From contig NZ_JAGEPF010000019.1 of assembly GCF_017573465.1 (NCBI RefSeq), positions 62,001 through 126,000 of the forward strand: a stretch of DNA of 64,000 bases. Reading direction: 5' to 3'. Shown here piece by piece: positions 1 to 9,120 of this stretch (position 1 is the first letter of the stretch; each line of letters starts with the position of its first letter). The stretch is from Actinomadura violacea (GTDB lineage: Bacteria; Actinomycetota; Actinomycetes; Streptosporangiales; Streptosporangiaceae). Both the position numbers and the translations under genes were made by a program. The notes under the pieces are model-generated. The model was not told where the DNA came from. It worked only from the letters and a program-made list of their open reading frames with translations, and searched no databases.

Positions 1-648
1 GCGGGCGGGCACGGGCAGATCGCGCTGCGGCTGTCCCGGCTGCTGGCCGGGCGCGGGGACGCGGTGGTGAGCCTGATCCGCAACCCCGACCATGCGGCGG
101 AGGTGCGGGCGACGGGCGCGACGCCGGTCGTGCGGGACCTGGAGGCGGCGTCCGCCGAGCAGGTCGCGGGCGACCTGTCGGGCGCGGACGCGGTCGTGTT
201 CGCGGCCGGGGCGGGGCCGGGCAGCGGCGCCGCCCGCAAGGACACCGTCGACCGGGCCGCGTCGGTGCTGCTGGCGGACGCGGCGCAGCGCGCCGGGGTG
301 CGGGGCTTCGTGCAGGTGTCCGCGATGGGCGCGGGCGACCCGCCCGCGCCGGGCCGCGACGAGGTGTGGGCCGCCTACATTCGCGCCAAGGGCGAGGCCG
401 AGGACGACCTGAGGGCGCGCGCCGGCCTGGACTGGCTGATCCTGCGCCCGGGCCGGCTCACCGACGACCCGGGCACCGGGCTCGTGGCGCTCGCCGAGCC
501 GCCGATCGGGCCCGGCGCGGTCACCCGCGACGACGTCGCCGGGGCGATCGTCGCGCTGGTGGACGCCCTTCCGGGCGTCCGGCACCGCACCCTGGACCTG
601 CTGAACGGCGACGTCCGCATCGCCGACGCCGTCGCCGCCCTGCGCTGA
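1..648 (+). CDS. NAD(P)-binding SDR/epimerase-like protein, 5' end cut by window
   Basis: The reading frame is open from the first base and carries a nucleotide-binding loop (GGHGQIALRL) at its very start, so only about ten N-terminal residues are missing. The rest (for example QVSAMGAG, YIRAKGEAEDDLR and LDWLILRPGRL) fits the atypical SDR family of NAD(P)H-binding reductase/epimerase-like proteins (YtfG/YwnB type) of about 215 residues. The Y-x3-K pair (YIRAK) would be the catalytic pair, but substrate prediction is not possible. It converges with the acyl-CoA synthetase gene, 37 bp away. Confidence 0.8.
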   Translation, partial: AGGHGQIALRLSRLLAGRGDAVVSLIRNPDHAAEVRATGATPVVRDLEAASAEQVAGDLSGADAVVFAAGAGPGSGAARKDTVDRAASVLLADAAQRAGVRGFVQVSAMGAGDPPAPGRDEVWAAYIRAKGEAEDDLRARAGLDWLILRPGRLTDDPGTGLVALAEPPIGPGAVTRDDVAGAIVALVDALPGVRHRTLDLLNGDVRIADAVAALR

Positions 649-685
649 CCGGTGCGACCGGCGCTGACCGGCGCCCGCGCGCCGG

Positions 686-2476
686 TCAGGCGGTGTAGAG
701 GGACTCGATCTCGTCGGCGAAGTCCTTCATCACCACGTTGCGCTTGACCTTGAGGCTCGGGGTCATGTGCCCGGCCTCCTCGGTGAAGTCGACGCCGAGG
801 ATCACGTGCTTCTTGATCGCCTCGGCGTGGCTGACCGACTTGTTGGCGGCGGCGACCGCGCCCTCGATCTCGGCGATGAGGTCGGGGTCGCGGCGCAGCT
901 CGTCCACGGTCATCGCGGCGGGCTTGCCGTGCCGCTCCTTCCACGGGCCGAGGGCCTCCTCGTCCAGCGTGATCAGGGCGCTGATGAACTTGCGGCCGTC
1001 GCCGACGACCAGGCACTGGCTGATCAGCGGGTGCGCGCGCAGCCGGTCCTCCAGCGGGGCGGGCGCGACGTTCTTGCCGGCCGCGGTGACGAGGATCTCC
1101 TTCTTCCGGCCGGTGATCTTCAGGAAGCCGTCGGCGTCCAGGGAGCCGAGGTCGCCGGTGTGGAACCAGCCGTCCTCGACCGCCTCCTTGGTGGCGGCCT
1201 CGTTGTTCCAGTAGCCGCGCAGGACGTTGACGCCGCGGACCAGGACCTCGCCGTCCTCGGCGATGCGGATGTCCACGCCGGGGATGGGCTTGCCGACGGT
1301 GCCGATCCGGATGGCGGTGGGGCGGTTCACGGTCGCGGGCGCGGTGGTCTCGGTGAGGCCGTAGCCCTCCAGGATCGTGATGCCGACGCCGCGGAAGAAG
1401 TGGCCGAGGCGCTCGCCGAGCGCGGCGCCGCCGGACACCGCGTACTGCACCCGGCCGCCGACGGCCGCGCGCAGCTTCCGGTAGACGAGCACGTCGAACA
1501 CCTTGTGCTTGGCCTTGAGCCCGAGGCCGGGCCCGCCGTCCTCCAGGGCGCGGCTGTAGGCGATCGCGGTGTCCGCGGCCGTCCTGAAGATCTTGCCCTT
1601 GCCGTCGGCCTCGGCCTTCTGCTCGGCGCCGTTGTAGACCTTCTCGAACACCCGCGGGACGGCCAGCAGGAACGTCGGCCGGAACGAGGCGAGGTCGGGC
1701 AGCAGGCTGGGGACGTCGCTGTGGCCGAGGACGATGCCGCCCTCGATGGAGGCGACCTCGATCAGCCGGGCGAACACGTGCGCGAGCGGCAGGAACAGCA
1801 GCGTGGAGCTGCCCTCGACGGCGATCTCGGAGATCGCGCCCTGCACGGCGTTGCGGGCCGTCGCGACGAGGTTCCCGTGAGTGATCTCACAGCCCTTGGG
1901 GCGCCCGGTCGTGCCGGAGGTGTAGACGAGGGTCGCCACGTCGGCGGCGCCGCGGGACCTGCGGCGCTCGGCGATCGTCGCATCGGTGACGTCCTTGCCG
2001 AGCTCGGTGACCTCGTCGACGGCGCCCGCGTCGATGCCCCAGACGTGCGCGAGGCCCGGGAGCCGGTCCCGGACCTCGGCGACCAGCGCCAGATGGGCGT
2101 CGGTCTCGGCGAACAGCGCCTTGGCGCCGGAGTCGCCGGCGATCCACTCGATCTGCTCGGCGGAGGACGTCTCGTAGATCGGGACGGCGACGGCGCCGGC
2201 CGTCCAGACGGCGTAGTCCAGCAGCGTCCACTCGTAGCGGGTGCGCGACAGCAGCCCGACCCGGTCGCCCGGCTCGATGCCGGCGGCCACCAGGCCCTTG
2301 GCGACCGCGGCGGCCTCCGCCGCGAACTCCGCCGCGGTGACGGCGCTCCAGACCGCGCCGCTGCGGCGGCGCAGCACGATGGCGCCGGGCTCCTCGGCGG
2401 CCCGGGTGAAGGGCGCGTCGGTCAGATTGGCGGAGTCGGGGACCTCCACCATCGCGGGGACGCTGAACTCGCGCAC
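686..2476 (-). CDS. AMP-dependent long-chain acyl-CoA synthetase (FadD15-like)
   Basis: This 596-residue enzyme activates a fatty acid as acyl-adenylate and passes it to CoA. The AMP-binding P-loop YTSGTTGRPKG lies near residue 185, the adenylate motif GYGLTETTAP is in the middle, and the C-terminal subdomain has the hinge and catalytic-lysine region (ITGRKKEILVTAAGKN). Length and motifs fit the long-chain FadD15/ACSL subgroup. I chose GTG at 2476, because AGGAG lies 8 bases upstream and the family's N-terminus starts there; a longer in-frame start at 2584 adds unconserved residues. A TATCAT -10-like box (2540-2545) could serve it. It is divergent from cutC. Confidence 0.9.
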   Translation of the reverse strand: MREFSVPAMVEVPDSANLTDAPFTRAAEEPGAIVLRRRSGAVWSAVTAAEFAAEAAAVAKGLVAAGIEPGDRVGLLSRTRYEWTLLDYAVWTAGAVAVPIYETSSAEQIEWIAGDSGAKALFAETDAHLALVAEVRDRLPGLAHVWGIDAGAVDEVTELGKDVTDATIAERRRSRGAADVATLVYTSGTTGRPKGCEITHGNLVATARNAVQGAISEIAVEGSSTLLFLPLAHVFARLIEVASIEGGIVLGHSDVPSLLPDLASFRPTFLLAVPRVFEKVYNGAEQKAEADGKGKIFRTAADTAIAYSRALEDGGPGLGLKAKHKVFDVLVYRKLRAAVGGRVQYAVSGGAALGERLGHFFRGVGITILEGYGLTETTAPATVNRPTAIRIGTVGKPIPGVDIRIAEDGEVLVRGVNVLRGYWNNEAATKEAVEDGWFHTGDLGSLDADGFLKITGRKKEILVTAAGKNVAPAPLEDRLRAHPLISQCLVVGDGRKFISALITLDEEALGPWKERHGKPAAMTVDELRRDPDLIAEIEGAVAAANKSVSHAEAIKKHVILGVDFTEEAGHMTPSLKVKRNVVMKDFADEIESLYTA

Positions 2477-2705
2477 GGCCCACTCCTGTGATCGATCTTC
2501 GGGGACGGCGGGGGAACCTGCCGGTCCCTCCGAAGGTGAATGATACCCACGAGTAGGAAAACCCCCGGGACGTGAGCGTTCCACCCCGGACCGGTCCGCG
2601 GCCGGCGGTTAACGGCACGGCAAAGACCGCTCGCCGCGCGCGGGCGACCGCCGGTCCGTCCCCTACCCTTGACCTGGTCGTACACGAACACGGTCGGGGG
2701 ACGGC

Positions 2706-3401
2706 ATGTCGCTGCTCGAAGTGATCGCACTGACGGCCGCCGACGCGCGGGCCGCGCAGGACGGCGGCGCCGACCGGCTGGAGGTCGTGGCGGACATGGG
2801 CGCCGACGGCCTCACCCCCGACCCGGACATGGTGGCGGCCGTGCGCGCCGCGACGACGCTGCCGCTGCGGGTGATGCTGCGCGCCAACGCCGGGTTCCGC
2901 ACCACCGGCGCGGAGCTGGACCGGCTCGTCCGCGCCGCGTCCGACCTCACCGCCGCCGGGGCCGACGGGTTCGTGCTCGGCTTCCTCGACTCGTCCGGCC
3001 ACGTCGACGCCGGCGCGACCGGCAAGCTCGCGTCGGGCTGCGCGCCGCTGCCGTGGACGTTCCACCGCGCGGTCGACCACGCCGCCGACCCCGTCCAGGC
3101 GTGGGAGGCGGTCCGGGCGCTGGACGGCGGCCTCGACACCGTGCTGACGGCGGGCTCGCCGCGCGGCGTGGACGCCGGGGTCGACGTGCTGGTCCGGCGC
3201 GCCGCCGAGGACCCCCGCTCCGCCGGGATGATCATGGCCGGGGGCGGGCTGCGCCGCAAGCACGTCGCGGTGCTCGCCGCGGCCGGCGTCACCGCGTTCC
3301 ACGTCGGCACCGCGGTCCGCCCGGACGGCTCGTGGGACGCCCCCGTCGACCCGGCGCTGGTGGGGGAGTGGCGCTCGCTGGTCGCGGCGGCCGCGGGCTG
3401 A
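2706..3401 (+). CDS. cutC: CutC family protein
   Basis: The 231-residue product matches CutC throughout: SLLEVIALTAADA at the start, GGADRLEVVADM, RVMLRANAGF, WTFHRAVDHA and a C-terminal TAFHVGTAVR. CutC is a TIM-barrel protein historically linked to copper handling; its enzymatic role is still unclear, so the name is a family label. The ATG is preceded by GGGGGA. The gene stands alone between the divergent acyl-CoA synthetase and a phosphoesterase with its own promoter. Confidence 0.88.
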   Translation: MSLLEVIALTAADARAAQDGGADRLEVVADMGADGLTPDPDMVAAVRAATTLPLRVMLRANAGFRTTGAELDRLVRAASDLTAAGADGFVLGFLDSSGHVDAGATGKLASGCAPLPWTFHRAVDHAADPVQAWEAVRALDGGLDTVLTAGSPRGVDAGVDVLVRRAAEDPRSAGMIMAGGGLRRKHVAVLAAAGVTAFHVGTAVRPDGSWDAPVDPALVGEWRSLVAAAAG

Positions 3402-3442
3402 CGCCCGCAGGGGCGCCCGTTTTCGGGGGAGAGGTCCCCTAC

Positions 3443-3448
3443 TAGAGT
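3443..3448 (+). promoter_or_regulatory. -10 box (TAGAGT) of a probably leaderless mRNA
   Basis: TAGAGT ends six bases before the ATG of the phosphoesterase at 3455, with no Shine-Dalgarno sequence between. The transcript would start at or next to the A of the ATG. No clear -35 box is visible. Confidence 0.5.
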
Positions 3449-3454
3449 CGGTTC

Positions 3455-4222
3455 ATGAGGATCCACGTGGTGAGCGACGTCCATGGCCGCGCGGACGCGC
3501 TGAAACGCGCGGGCGACGGCGCGGACGCGCTCATCTGCCTGGGCGACCTGATCCTGTTCGTCGACTACTCCGACCACGGGCAGGGCATCTTCGCCGACCT
3601 GTTCGGCCAGGAGAACGCCGACCGCTTCATCGCGCTGCGCACCGAGAAGCGCTTCGACGAGGCCCGCGCGTTCTCCCGCGGCCTGTGGGCCTCCCTCGAA
3701 GGCGACGCGTGGCCGCACATCGAGCGCGCCGTCGACCGGCAGTACGCCGAGCTGTTCGCCGCGATGCCGACCCCCGCCTACCTCACCTACGGCAACGTCG
3801 ACGTCCCGCGCATGTGGGCGCCGCACCTGCGCGAGGGGCACCGCGTCCTGGACGGCGAGACCACCGAGATCGGCGGCCTGCGGTTCGGGTTCGTCGGCGG
3901 CGGCCTGCGCACCGAGTACCGCACCCCCTACGAGCTCGACGACGAGGAGTACGCCGCGAAGGTCGAGGCGGTCGGCGAGGTGGACGTGCTGTGCTGCCAC
4001 ATCCCGCCCGCCGTCCCCGAACTGCTGTACGACACCGTCGCGCGCCGGTTCGAGCGGGGCAGCGAGGCGATCCTGGACGCGATCCACCGCACGCAGCCGA
4101 AGTACGTGCTGTTCGGGCACGTCCATCAGCCGCTCGCCGCCCGCACCCGCATCGGACGCACCGAATGCGTGAACGTGGGCCACTTCCGCGCGCGCGGGGT
4201 GCCGTACGCCCTCACTGTGTGA
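3455..4222 (+). CDS. Metallophosphoesterase
   Basis: This 255-residue protein carries all blocks of the calcineurin-like phosphoesterase fold: SDVHGR (D-x-H) at residues 7-12, GDLI near residue 30, YGNVD near residue 112, a histidine in CCHIPP and GHVHQP near residue 228. These residues bind the two metal ions. The substrate cannot be told. The start is supported by a TAGAGT -10 box six bases upstream. Confidence 0.85.
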   Translation: MRIHVVSDVHGRADALKRAGDGADALICLGDLILFVDYSDHGQGIFADLFGQENADRFIALRTEKRFDEARAFSRGLWASLEGDAWPHIERAVDRQYAELFAAMPTPAYLTYGNVDVPRMWAPHLREGHRVLDGETTEIGGLRFGFVGGGLRTEYRTPYELDDEEYAAKVEAVGEVDVLCCHIPPAVPELLYDTVARRFERGSEAILDAIHRTQPKYVLFGHVHQPLAARTRIGRTECVNVGHFRARGVPYALTV

Positions 4223-4301
4223 CGGATACCGTGCTGTAGGACAGCGGCCCGGGCAAAAGGTCCACGGGCGCGGGTGCACGGCGAGCCGGAGGGGAACGCA
4301 G

Positions 4302-4736
4302 ATGGCGGACCGCACGAGTTCTTCCATCACGATCAAGGCCGCGAAGGCCGACATCATGGCGGTGATCGCCGATCTGGAGGCCTACCCGGACTGGGCGAGC
4401 GGCATCCGCGAGTTCACCGTCCAGGAGACCGGCCCGGACGGCCGGGCGCTGCGCGGCCGGCTGACCTTCGACGGCGGCCCGTTCAGCGACACCGTCGGCC
4501 TCGCCTACACCTGGGACGGCGACGACCGGGTGAGCTGGGAGCTGGTCGACAAGGGCGCGGTCGTCACCGGCCTGCACGGCACCTACGCGCTCGCCGAGGC
4601 CGGCGGCGGCACCGAGGTCACCTACGAGCTGGCGGTGGACGTCCGCGTCCCGATGATCGGCATGGTGAAGCGCAAGGGCGAGAAGCGGATCATCGACTCC
4701 GCGCTCAAGGGCCTCAAGCGCCGCGTCGAGCGCTGA
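4302..4736 (+). CDS. SRPBCC family (START/polyketide cyclase-like) protein
   Basis: This 144-residue single-domain protein has the pattern of SRPBCC helix-grip proteins: an N-terminal beta strand, then DIMAVIADLEAYPDWASGI, and a long C-terminal helix ending in KGLKRRVER. Such proteins bind hydrophobic ligands in a cavity. No catalytic residues can be assigned. A strong ribosome binding site (GGAGGGG) lies 8 bases before the ATG. In other actinomycetes I recall this gene next to a glucokinase gene, as here. Confidence 0.8.
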   Translation: MADRTSSSITIKAAKADIMAVIADLEAYPDWASGIREFTVQETGPDGRALRGRLTFDGGPFSDTVGLAYTWDGDDRVSWELVDKGAVVTGLHGTYALAEAGGGTEVTYELAVDVRVPMIGMVKRKGEKRIIDSALKGLKRRVER

Positions 4737-4790
4737 GCGCGCGCGGGAGGCGGTACCGTTTCACGCCGATGACGGATGGATGATGGAGTC

Positions 4791-5321
4791 ATGACCGACC
4801 AGCCGGGTGACCTGATCAACGAGGCGGGCAAGCTCTTCGACGCGGTGCTCAAGCGCGTGGTCGGCGGCGGCTCCCGCGACGACGACCGCGAGCGCCGCGG
4901 GGAGCGTTCCCGCGGCGGCGCGGACGACGTGTGGGCCGACGCCACCGCCGAAGCGCCGCGCTACGCCACCGGCGCCCCCGAGTGCTGCCACTGCCCGGTC
5001 TGCCGGGCCATCGCCGTGTCCCGCGAGTCCGGGCACGACGTGGGCCGGCACGTCCGGGACGCGGGCCGGTCGCTGATGGCCGCCGCGCTGGACGTGGTGC
5101 AGGGCTTCGACCGCACCCGTCCGGAGGAGAACCGGAACCGGCCTCCGCGGCCGGGGGAGGCGTCGGCGGGCCCCGGGACGGGTAGGTCCGAGCGGTCGGA
5201 ACGGTCGCCCCGCGAGGAGGCCCCGCGCGGCGAGCCGCCGCGCGGGGGAAAGCCGCGCGAGGACGAGCCGGGCGACCCGTGGGCGGACGCCACCGGCGGC
5301 GACTCCATCGACATCGGGTAG
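4791..5321 (+). CDS. Hypothetical protein with CCHCPVC motif (DUF5304-like)
   Basis: The 176-residue product is hydrophilic. The N-terminal part predicts a helix (LINEAGKLFDAVLKRVV), the centre has a possible metal-binding CCHCPVC motif followed by a helix (LMAAALDVVQGF), and the last third is a charged, Pro/Gly/Glu-rich disordered tail. The position between the SRPBCC and glucokinase genes and the Cys motif resemble the DUF5304 family of actinomycetes; this is from memory of family context. Starts at 4776 and 4791 are both possible; I chose 4791. A function is not known. Confidence 0.65.
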   Translation: MTDQPGDLINEAGKLFDAVLKRVVGGGSRDDDRERRGERSRGGADDVWADATAEAPRYATGAPECCHCPVCRAIAVSRESGHDVGRHVRDAGRSLMAAALDVVQGFDRTRPEENRNRPPRPGEASAGPGTGRSERSERSPREEAPRGEPPRGGKPREDEPGDPWADATGGDSIDIG

Positions 5322-5371
5322 TGGTGCGGACGGGCTCCAGCCAGGGGCCGCGCGAGGAGGAGGAAGCGTAC

Positions 5372-6340
5372 ATGGCCCTGACCATCGGCGTGGACGTGGG
5401 CGGCACGAAGGTCGCCGCCGGTGTCGTCGACGACCGGGGAACGATCCTGGAGAAGGTCCGGCGGCCGACTCCCTCGACCAACCCCAAGGAGACCGCCGAG
5501 ACCATCGCCGAGGTCGTCGACCTGCTCAAGGGCAAGTACGCGGAGGTGTCGGCGGTCGGCCTCGGCGCCGCCGGGTTCGTCGACGAGACCCGCTCCCACG
5601 TGCTGTTCGCGCCGAACCTCGCCTGGCGCGAGGAGCCGATCAGGGAGAAGGTCGAGCACCTCGTCGGGCTGCCCGTGGTGGTGGAGAACGACGGCAACGC
5701 CACCGCCTGGGGCGAGGCGAAGTTCGGCGCCGGCCGCGGCGAGAACTTCCTCGTGCTGGTCGCGCTCGGCACCGGCATCGGCGGCGGCATCATCATCAAC
5801 GGCGAGCTGTACCGCGGCCGGTTCGGCATCGGCGCCGAGATGGGGCACTTCCGGGCCGTCCCGGACGGGCGCCGCTGCGGCTGCGGCAACCGCGGCTGCT
5901 GGGAGCAGTACGCCAGCGGCAACGCGCTCGTGCACGAGGCCCGCGACCTGGCGCGGGTCGCGCCCGCGATGGCGGGGCGGCTGCTGGAGCTCGGCGGCGG
6001 CAGGCCCGAGGGCATCAGCGGCCCCGAGGTGTCGCAGGCGGCCCGCGAGGGCGACAAGGCGGCGCTGGAGTGCTTCCGGACGATCGCGCACTGGGCGGGC
6101 CAGGGCCTGGCCGACCTCAGTGCGATCCTGGACCCGGGCGCGTTCATCATCGGCGGCGGCCTGTCCGACGCCGGCGACCTGCTGCTCGACCCGATCCGGG
6201 TCGCGTTCGAGGAGGCGCTGACCGGCCGCGGGCACCGCCCGCTGCCCGACATCCGGATCGCCGAGCTCGGCTCGGCCGCCGGGATCGTCGGCGCCGCCGA
6301 CCTCGCCCGCGTCCGCCCCCTCCACGAAGCGTCCGTCTAG
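5372..6340 (+). CDS. glkA: ROK-family glucokinase
   Basis: This 322-residue enzyme phosphorylates glucose with ATP at the entry of glycolysis, and in actinomycetes it is also linked to carbon catabolite control. It has the ATP phosphate loop GVDVGGTK at residues 5-12, the sugar-binding ENDGNATAWGE segment, LGTGIGGGI, and the ROK zinc signature CGCGNRGCWEQYASG. The ATG at 5372 follows GAGGAGGAGG by about 10 bases. Upstream in-frame codons lack family similarity. Confidence 0.93.
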   Translation: MALTIGVDVGGTKVAAGVVDDRGTILEKVRRPTPSTNPKETAETIAEVVDLLKGKYAEVSAVGLGAAGFVDETRSHVLFAPNLAWREEPIREKVEHLVGLPVVVENDGNATAWGEAKFGAGRGENFLVLVALGTGIGGGIIINGELYRGRFGIGAEMGHFRAVPDGRRCGCGNRGCWEQYASGNALVHEARDLARVAPAMAGRLLELGGGRPEGISGPEVSQAAREGDKAALECFRTIAHWAGQGLADLSAILDPGAFIIGGGLSDAGDLLLDPIRVAFEEALTGRGHRPLPDIRIAELGSAAGIVGAADLARVRPLHEASV

Positions 6341-6349
6341 GGCCGCGCC

Positions 6350-7060
6350 GTGCCGACGCCGGTCCGGGTGCTGAGCTACAACATCCGGTCGCTGCGGGAC
6401 GACCCGGACGCCGTCGCGCGCGTCGTCCGGGCCGGCGGCCCCGACGTGCTGTGCCTGCAGGAGGTGCCGCGGTTCTGGGGCTGGCGGGCGCAGCGGCGCC
6501 GGCTCGCGCGGGCGTGCGGGATGGACGTGGCGGCGGGCCGCCGGGCGTGCGGCCTCGCCGTCCTCGCGGCGCCGCGCGCCCGCCGCGTCCACCGCGAGTT
6601 CCACCTGCTCACACCGGACAAGGACCTGCACCGGCGGGCGCTGGCGATCGCCGTGCTGGAGATCGGGCCGGCGCGGCTGGTCGCGGCGAGCACCCATCTC
6701 GACCTCGCGGACGGGCCGCGGCTGCGGCACGTCCGCGAGGTGCTGGCGCACCTCGACCGGGCCCGCGACCGGTACGGCGCGCCGGTCGTGCTGGCGGGCG
6801 ACATCAACGAGGAGCCCGGCGGCCCGTCGTGGACGCTGCTCACCGACCACTTCCAGGACGGCCACGCGACCGCGCCGGCGGGGGAGGAGCTCACCTTCTC
6901 CGCGCGCGACCCGCGCCGCCGCATCGACGGCGTGTTCGCCGACCCCGGCGTCGAGGTGGCCGGCTGCGGGGTGCCGCCGGACGAGTCCGGCGACCACGTC
7001 CGCGCCACCGACCACCGGCCGCTGCGCGCCGACCTGCGCTTGCCGGAGCCGGAGGACTAG
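6350..7060 (+). CDS. Endonuclease/exonuclease/phosphatase (EEP) family hydrolase
   Basis: This 236-residue protein has the EEP fold landmarks: LSYNIRSL at the N-terminus, CLQEVP with the metal-binding glutamate, STHLDL, AGDINEEPG and the terminal ATDHRPL with the catalytic Asp-His pair. Members hydrolyse phosphodiester or phosphomonoester bonds; the substrate is open. The GTG start lies 10 bases after the glucokinase stop, so the two are probably co-transcribed. Its stop shares the tetramer CTAG (7057-7060) with the stop of the convergent gene. Confidence 0.82.
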   Translation: MPTPVRVLSYNIRSLRDDPDAVARVVRAGGPDVLCLQEVPRFWGWRAQRRRLARACGMDVAAGRRACGLAVLAAPRARRVHREFHLLTPDKDLHRRALAIAVLEIGPARLVAASTHLDLADGPRLRHVREVLAHLDRARDRYGAPVVLAGDINEEPGGPSWTLLTDHFQDGHATAPAGEELTFSARDPRRRIDGVFADPGVEVAGCGVPPDESGDHVRATDHRPLRADLRLPEPED

Positions 7061-8013
7061 ACGACGGCGCCGTCGTCGGGGTCGCGGGGCTCGTCGCCCA
7101 TCCGCAGCACCAGCGTCACGAACCCGCCGATGAACGCGGCGACCGCGAGGAACGCGGCCCAGCCGGGCACCTCCCAGTCCAGGATCACCGTGACGAGCAG
7201 GTAGACCGGGCCGCCGATCAGCGCGATCCAGGCGCCCTTGGTGAGCGGGTCCGCGCTCGGCAGCGGCGGGGGAGGCGGCGGGATGTAGTGCCCCTCCTCG
7301 TCGTCGTCCGGCGGGAACTCGGGGGCGTCGTCGGCGGGCCGGATCACCCGGGCCCGCGGCAGCCGGCCAGTGCGGTCGTCGCCCTCGCGCGGCGGCGCCG
7401 GCTTCTCCGCGATGTTCTCCTGCTCGGGCCACGGCACCTCGTCGCCCTCGGGGGCGGTGTCGAAGTCCGCGACGATCTGCGCCCAGATCGCGTCCTCGTC
7501 GAGGTCGCGGCCCGGTTCGGCGCCGTCGCCCTTGCCGGGCGCGGCGCCGGGCTCAGCGTCGCCGCGGCCGCCCCCCGCCGCGTCGAACACGCCGTCGAAC
7601 GCGCCCTTGTCGAACGCGGACTCGTCGAACGCGCCGTCGAGGCCGCCGTCGCGCGGGCCGTCGTGCACCCCGTCGCGCCCGGGCGGCGGGTCGGCGGCGG
7701 CGTCGGCCAGGTCGGTCTCGGGACGGCCGTCGCCGTCGCCGCGCACGCCCGCGTCCCGCAGCCGGGCCAGGTGCGCGCGCAGGATGCCCTCCGCGGCCGG
7801 CTTCATGTCGACGTCCACGTACAGCCGGTCGAGCACGTCGCCGACCGGGTCGCCCGCCGTCCCGGCGATCTCGGGCAGGCCGTCCGGCGACGCCGCGTAG
7901 GCCGCCACGCCCGCCTCGCCGAGCGCGGCCAGCATCGCGTCGGCCAGATGCGGGGCGAGGTCGACCAGCGGCGCGTAGGTGTCGGCGGACAGTCCATTGC
8001 CACGGCGATTCAC
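7057..8013 (-). CDS. Hypothetical protein with acidic disordered region and two C-terminal membrane helices
   Basis: The 318-residue product starts with a helical domain (YAPLVDLAPHLADAMLAALG, continuing to about residue 115). A long acidic Asp/Gly/Glu/Pro-rich linker follows, with repeats such as DGAFDESAFDKGAFDGVFD, and a proline run (PPPPPPLP). The C-terminus has two membrane helices (WIALIGGPVYLLVTVIL and WAAFLAVAAFIGGFVTLVL). GTG at 8013 is chosen because AAGGAG lies 8 bases upstream; a longer frame begins at 8151. The pattern is common in actinomycetes next to acyltransferase genes, but no function is known to me. Confidence 0.7.
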   Translation of the reverse strand: MNRRGNGLSADTYAPLVDLAPHLADAMLAALGEAGVAAYAASPDGLPEIAGTAGDPVGDVLDRLYVDVDMKPAAEGILRAHLARLRDAGVRGDGDGRPETDLADAAADPPPGRDGVHDGPRDGGLDGAFDESAFDKGAFDGVFDAAGGGRGDAEPGAAPGKGDGAEPGRDLDEDAIWAQIVADFDTAPEGDEVPWPEQENIAEKPAPPREGDDRTGRLPRARVIRPADDAPEFPPDDDEEGHYIPPPPPPLPSADPLTKGAWIALIGGPVYLLVTVILDWEVPGWAAFLAVAAFIGGFVTLVLRMGDEPRDPDDGAVV

Positions 8014-8149
8014 GGCGCCGGCTCCTTCGACGACTCCGGCGTGACCGACAGCACCGGCATGGCGGCCTCCGCTCCCCCATTGAGGTGTGCGCCCGGCCGT
8101 CCGCCGCGGTGCGCGGCGGCACTCCCGGACGACCCGAAACGTGTGTCCC

Positions 8150-8177
8150 ACGGTATTCGCTGCGCCGCCCGGGACAA
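8150..8177 (-). promoter_or_regulatory. Possible promoter in the divergent gap 8014-8381
   Basis: TTGTCC (8172-8177) and TACCGT (8150-8155) read on the minus strand with 16 bases between them and could start the upstream mRNA of the hypothetical membrane-protein gene. The rest of the 368-base divergent gap shows a CCCGGG-based hairpin around 8167-8184 and nothing else I can name. Confidence 0.35.
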
Positions 8178-8381
8178 GCCCCCGGGCGCACCCGATTGAG
8201 ATTTCCGTTCAGAGCCTACGTTCATCCGGCGGCGGGGTGTGCCGGACCGGGCTCCGGGACCGGGACAGTGGTGTGGGCGGGGGACGGCCGGGATGCGAAG
8301 ATGTCCCATCATTAACCCCCCTCGGACGGGGACTCGGTCTTGCGCGCCGCGTGCACCCGCGGCTCGGAGGAAGGTGTCGGC

Positions 8382-9116
8382 ATGCTCTGGTTCTGGATCC
8401 TGCTGAGGATCGTGCTCTCCCCCATCATGTACGGCGCGTGGTGGCCTCGGAACCGGGGAATGCGGAACGTCCCCAAGCGCGGCCCGGCGCTGCTGGCGTG
8501 CAACCACCAGTCGTTCGCCGACCACTTCTTCGGCCCGCTGCCGCTGATGCGGCCGATCTTCTTCATCGGCAAGGGCGAGTACTTCACCGGCAAGGGGATC
8601 AAGGGCCTGATCAGCAAGGCGTTCTTCACCGGCGTCGGGGTCGTCCCGGTGGACCGCACCGGCGGCGCCGAGGCCGACGCGGCGCTGCAGACCGGCCTGC
8701 GGATCCTCGGCGAGGGCAAGCTGCTCGGCATCTACCCCGAGGGCACCCGGGCGCCCGACGAGCGGCTGTACCGCGGCAAGACCGGGGTGGCGCGGCTCGC
8801 GCTGAAGTCCCGCGTCCCGGTGATCCCGATGGCGATGATCAACACGTTCCGGCTGATGCCGCCCGGGCGGCCCTACCCGCGGCTCGGCGTCCGGCCGGGC
8901 GTCCGGTTCGGCGAGCCGATGGACTTCTCCCGCTACTTCGGCCAGGAGGACGACCGCGAGGTGCTCCGCAAGGTCACCGACGAGATCATGGCGGCGATCG
9001 AGAAGCTGTCCGGGCAGGAGTACGTCGACCGGTACGCCGCCGAGGTGAAGGCGGAGATGGCGGGCAAGACCGTCCGGCCGGTCGAGGACGGCGACGAGGG
9101 CATCGCCGAGGACTGA
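8382..9116 (+). CDS. 1-acyl-sn-glycerol-3-phosphate acyltransferase (PlsC family)
   Basis: This 244-residue membrane-associated enzyme transfers an acyl chain in phosphatidic acid synthesis. The catalytic H-x4-D block is NHQSFAD near residue 41, and the substrate-binding block YPEGTR is near residue 118. A hydrophobic N-terminus (LWFWILLRIVLSPIMYG) would anchor it. ATG 8382 has GGAGGAAGG 8 bases upstream. The sensor kinase gene follows after 4 bases, so the three genes to 11000 may form one transcript. Confidence 0.87.
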   Translation: MLWFWILLRIVLSPIMYGAWWPRNRGMRNVPKRGPALLACNHQSFADHFFGPLPLMRPIFFIGKGEYFTGKGIKGLISKAFFTGVGVVPVDRTGGAEADAALQTGLRILGEGKLLGIYPEGTRAPDERLYRGKTGVARLALKSRVPVIPMAMINTFRLMPPGRPYPRLGVRPGVRFGEPMDFSRYFGQEDDREVLRKVTDEIMAAIEKLSGQEYVDRYAAEVKAEMAGKTVRPVEDGDEGIAED

Positions 9117-9120
9117 TCCC